NCBI GenBank assembly: GCA_947461125.1
Contig: CANHHX010000018.1
Coordinates: forward strand, 1-35,690
Length of the DNA stretch: 35,690 nucleotides
From: Bacteroidota bacterium
GTDB lineage: Bacteria; Bacteroidota; Bacteroidia; Chitinophagales; Chitinophagaceae
Direction of reading: 5' to 3'
Numbering within the stretch: the first letter of the stretch is position 1; each line of letters opens with the position of its first letter. The notes beneath the pieces are model-generated. The model saw nothing but the letters and a program-made list of their open reading frames with translations. It did not search any database and was not told where the DNA came from. Positions 34,553 through 35,690 of this stretch are shown here, piece by piece. Made by a program: the position numbers and the translations under genes.

Positions 34553-34574
34553 GTATATGGATTTTCAGGTGCTA

Positions 34575-34582
34575 CAAACCTA
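34575..34582 (-). promoter_or_regulatory. -7 promoter element for the YfhO-like gene
   Basis: Leftward reading gives TAGGTTTG, a perfect TAnnTTTG, 22 bases before the ATG at 34552. No TTG is found at the expected -33 distance. Confidence 0.5.
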
Positions 34583-34660
34583 ACAAAATTTAGCTTAAAA
34601 TATTCTTTCAATCCTTCAAAATAAACAACTTACACGTATTTTTAGGGTATTATTCAAAAC

Positions 34661-34960
34661 ATGAAGCAATATCATTTTTATTCTAAAATAACATTTATTT
34701 GTAATATATTGTTTTGTATATGTATTTATGTGAGAGGTGTTCATTTAAGTACTGGAATGAACGACATGATCGTACCATTTAGTTCTGCGATTGTTGTTCT
34801 AGGTTGGTTTGTTGCACCCGTTCTAACCTTAGTTGAAAACATTTACTTGTTTTGGTTGTTTATTCGAAAACAAGATTCGGGACTACCAGCTTGGAGAATT
34901 ATCGCTACCCTGCTTTTTTTGATTGCTCAAATATTTGTTCATTTTATACTGCCTGCATGA
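34661..34960 (+). CDS. Small three-helix membrane protein, unknown function
   Basis: I do not recognise this 99-residue protein. It has three hydrophobic segments, about residues 8-26 (KITFICNILFCICIYV), 37-67 (VPFSSAIVVLGWFVAPVLTLVENIYLFWLF, probably bent) and 80-98 (IIATLLFLIAQIFVHFIL). There is no signal peptide cleavage site. Its stop overlaps the start of the queuosine-precursor transporter as ATGA, so the two are translationally coupled and may be partners. A near-consensus promoter (TATTTTTA around 34637-34644) precedes it. Codon use looks like that of its neighbours. Confidence 0.75.
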   Translation: MKQYHFYSKITFICNILFCICIYVRGVHLSTGMNDMIVPFSSAIVVLGWFVAPVLTLVENIYLFWLFIRKQDSGLPAWRIIATLLFLIAQIFVHFILPA

Positions 34961-35690
34961 TTCATTCTATTTTAAAAGACAAGCCAACCAAACTATTTAT
35001 AAGTATTGCTGCTTTTTTTGTAGCTAATGCGCTGATTGCCGAATGTATTGGAGGTAAAATATTTTCTCTCGAAAAAGTATTTGGAATGTCGCCCTCTAAT
35101 TTTAACATATTTGGGCAATCTGGTTTGGCTTTTAATTTAACCTGTGGTGTACTATTATGGCCACTTGAATTTATTGTTACTGATATTGTCAACGAATATT
35201 ACGGCCCAAAAGCAGTGAAACGCATTAGCTACACCGCAGTGGTGCTCATCATTTATGCGTTTATTATGTTTTATGGAGCCATGCATGTGGCGCCCGCCGA
35301 TTTTTGGATTACTTCTAAACAAACAGAAGGTATTGACAATATGCAAACAGCGTTTAGTGGCATATTTGGACAGGGCATGTGGATTATTGTTGGAAGTATT
35401 ACAGCATTTTTAGTAAGCCAGATTATTGATGTAACCGTCTTTCATAAAATCAAAAAAATGACAGGCGAAAAGTGGGTATGGCTTCGTGCAACGGGATCAA
35501 CAGTGGTATCGCAACTAGTAGATAGTTTTATTGTTTTGTTTATTGCATTTAAAATAGGAAATGGCTGGTCATGGCAGTTGGTACTTGCTATTTGTCTTGT
35601 AAATTATGCATACAAATTTACAATGGCAATAGTGCTAACTCCATTGATATACATTATCGAAAAACAAATTGACAATTACCTGGGACAAGA
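34957..35690 (+). CDS. Queuosine precursor transporter (YhhQ/VUT family), partial at window end
   Basis: The frame from the ATG at 34957 stays open for 244 codons to the window edge, so the C-terminus is missing. The translated product has about six membrane helices and YhhQ-family features: FVANALIAECIGGKIF near the start, a LWPLEFIVTDIVNEYYG segment with the conserved D-x-x-NE-YYG motif, and GSITAFLVSQIIDVTVFHKIK with the SQ-x-x-D motif. RATGSTVVSQLVDSFIVLFIAF follows. Family members import preQ0/preQ1 or queuine for tRNA modification. The start overlaps the stop of the 99-residue membrane protein by four bases. Confidence 0.9.
   Translation, partial: MIHSILKDKPTKLFISIAAFFVANALIAECIGGKIFSLEKVFGMSPSNFNIFGQSGLAFNLTCGVLLWPLEFIVTDIVNEYYGPKAVKRISYTAVVLIIYAFIMFYGAMHVAPADFWITSKQTEGIDNMQTAFSGIFGQGMWIIVGSITAFLVSQIIDVTVFHKIKKMTGEKWVWLRATGSTVVSQLVDSFIVLFIAFKIGNGWSWQLVLAICLVNYAYKFTMAIVLTPLIYIIEKQIDNYLGQ

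Noticed and set aside
34552..34670. Matching ATGAAGCAAT at the starts of the divergent YfhO-like and small membrane protein genes, forming an inverted repeat.
   Set aside because: It simply reflects two proteins beginning MKQ; at 10 bases it is likely chance.
1..35690. Search for mobile elements, phage genes, CRISPR arrays, toxin-antitoxin or defence systems.
   Set aside because: None seen: no direct-repeat arrays, transposase or integrase motifs, and base and codon use look uniform.

Overview
The window looks like ordinary chromosome from a low-GC (roughly 38-40% by eye) member of the Bacteroidota, most likely the Chitinophagaceae or a close relative. The evidence is the Bacteroidota-type -7 promoter element TAnnTTTG upstream of many genes, the lack of Shine-Dalgarno-driven starts, the protein families (YfhO membrane protein, TolB/amidohydrolase fusion, BshC, DUF2452) and an apparent futalosine-type menaquinone route (MqnA plus a long UbiD-like decarboxylase). 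The genus is not proven. I see no tRNA, rRNA, CRISPR array, insertion sequence, integrase or phage gene. No gap between genes exceeds about 130 bases.

Layout. Bases 1-2955 hold prfC and rimO, a translation pair read rightward. Convergent to it, with its 3' end overlapping rimO, is a membrane di-iron hydroxylase resembling alkylglycerol monooxygenase. Next is bshC (bacillithiol synthesis), then a leftward operon pdxJ - exported GH29 fucosidase - purE. At 8650-10494 lies a UbiD-family decarboxylase, overlapped at its 3' end by a lipocalin-like/DUF2452 fusion. A BamA/TamA-like outer-membrane protein and ahcY follow, both leftward and separated by a clear terminator. An Lrp/AsnC regulator is divergent from ahcY; a 15-bp palindrome in the shared spacer is a good operator candidate.

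The 15.2-19 kb part is a leftward valS - PAP2 phosphatase - GNAT operon. The 19-25.4 kb part reads rightward: a solo DEDDh exonuclease with a TTG start, tex, and a very large exported TolB/amidohydrolase protein ending in a strong hairpin terminator. purB (left) and mqnA (right) diverge from a tiny region with face-to-face promoter elements.

From 27.6 to 34.6 kb is a surface-glycan module: an FkbM-type methyltransferase, four family-2 glycosyltransferases and a YfhO-type polytopic membrane protein, arranged as back-to-back transcription units. The window ends with a small three-helix membrane protein coupled through ATGA to a queuosine-precursor transporter (YhhQ family) that runs off the edge.

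No wholly new multigene system stands out. The best leads are the AGMO-like hydroxylase, the Lrp-type operator between lrp and ahcY, the lipocalin/DUF2452 fusion, the small membrane partner of the queuosine transporter, and the compact face-to-face or gene-embedded promoters.
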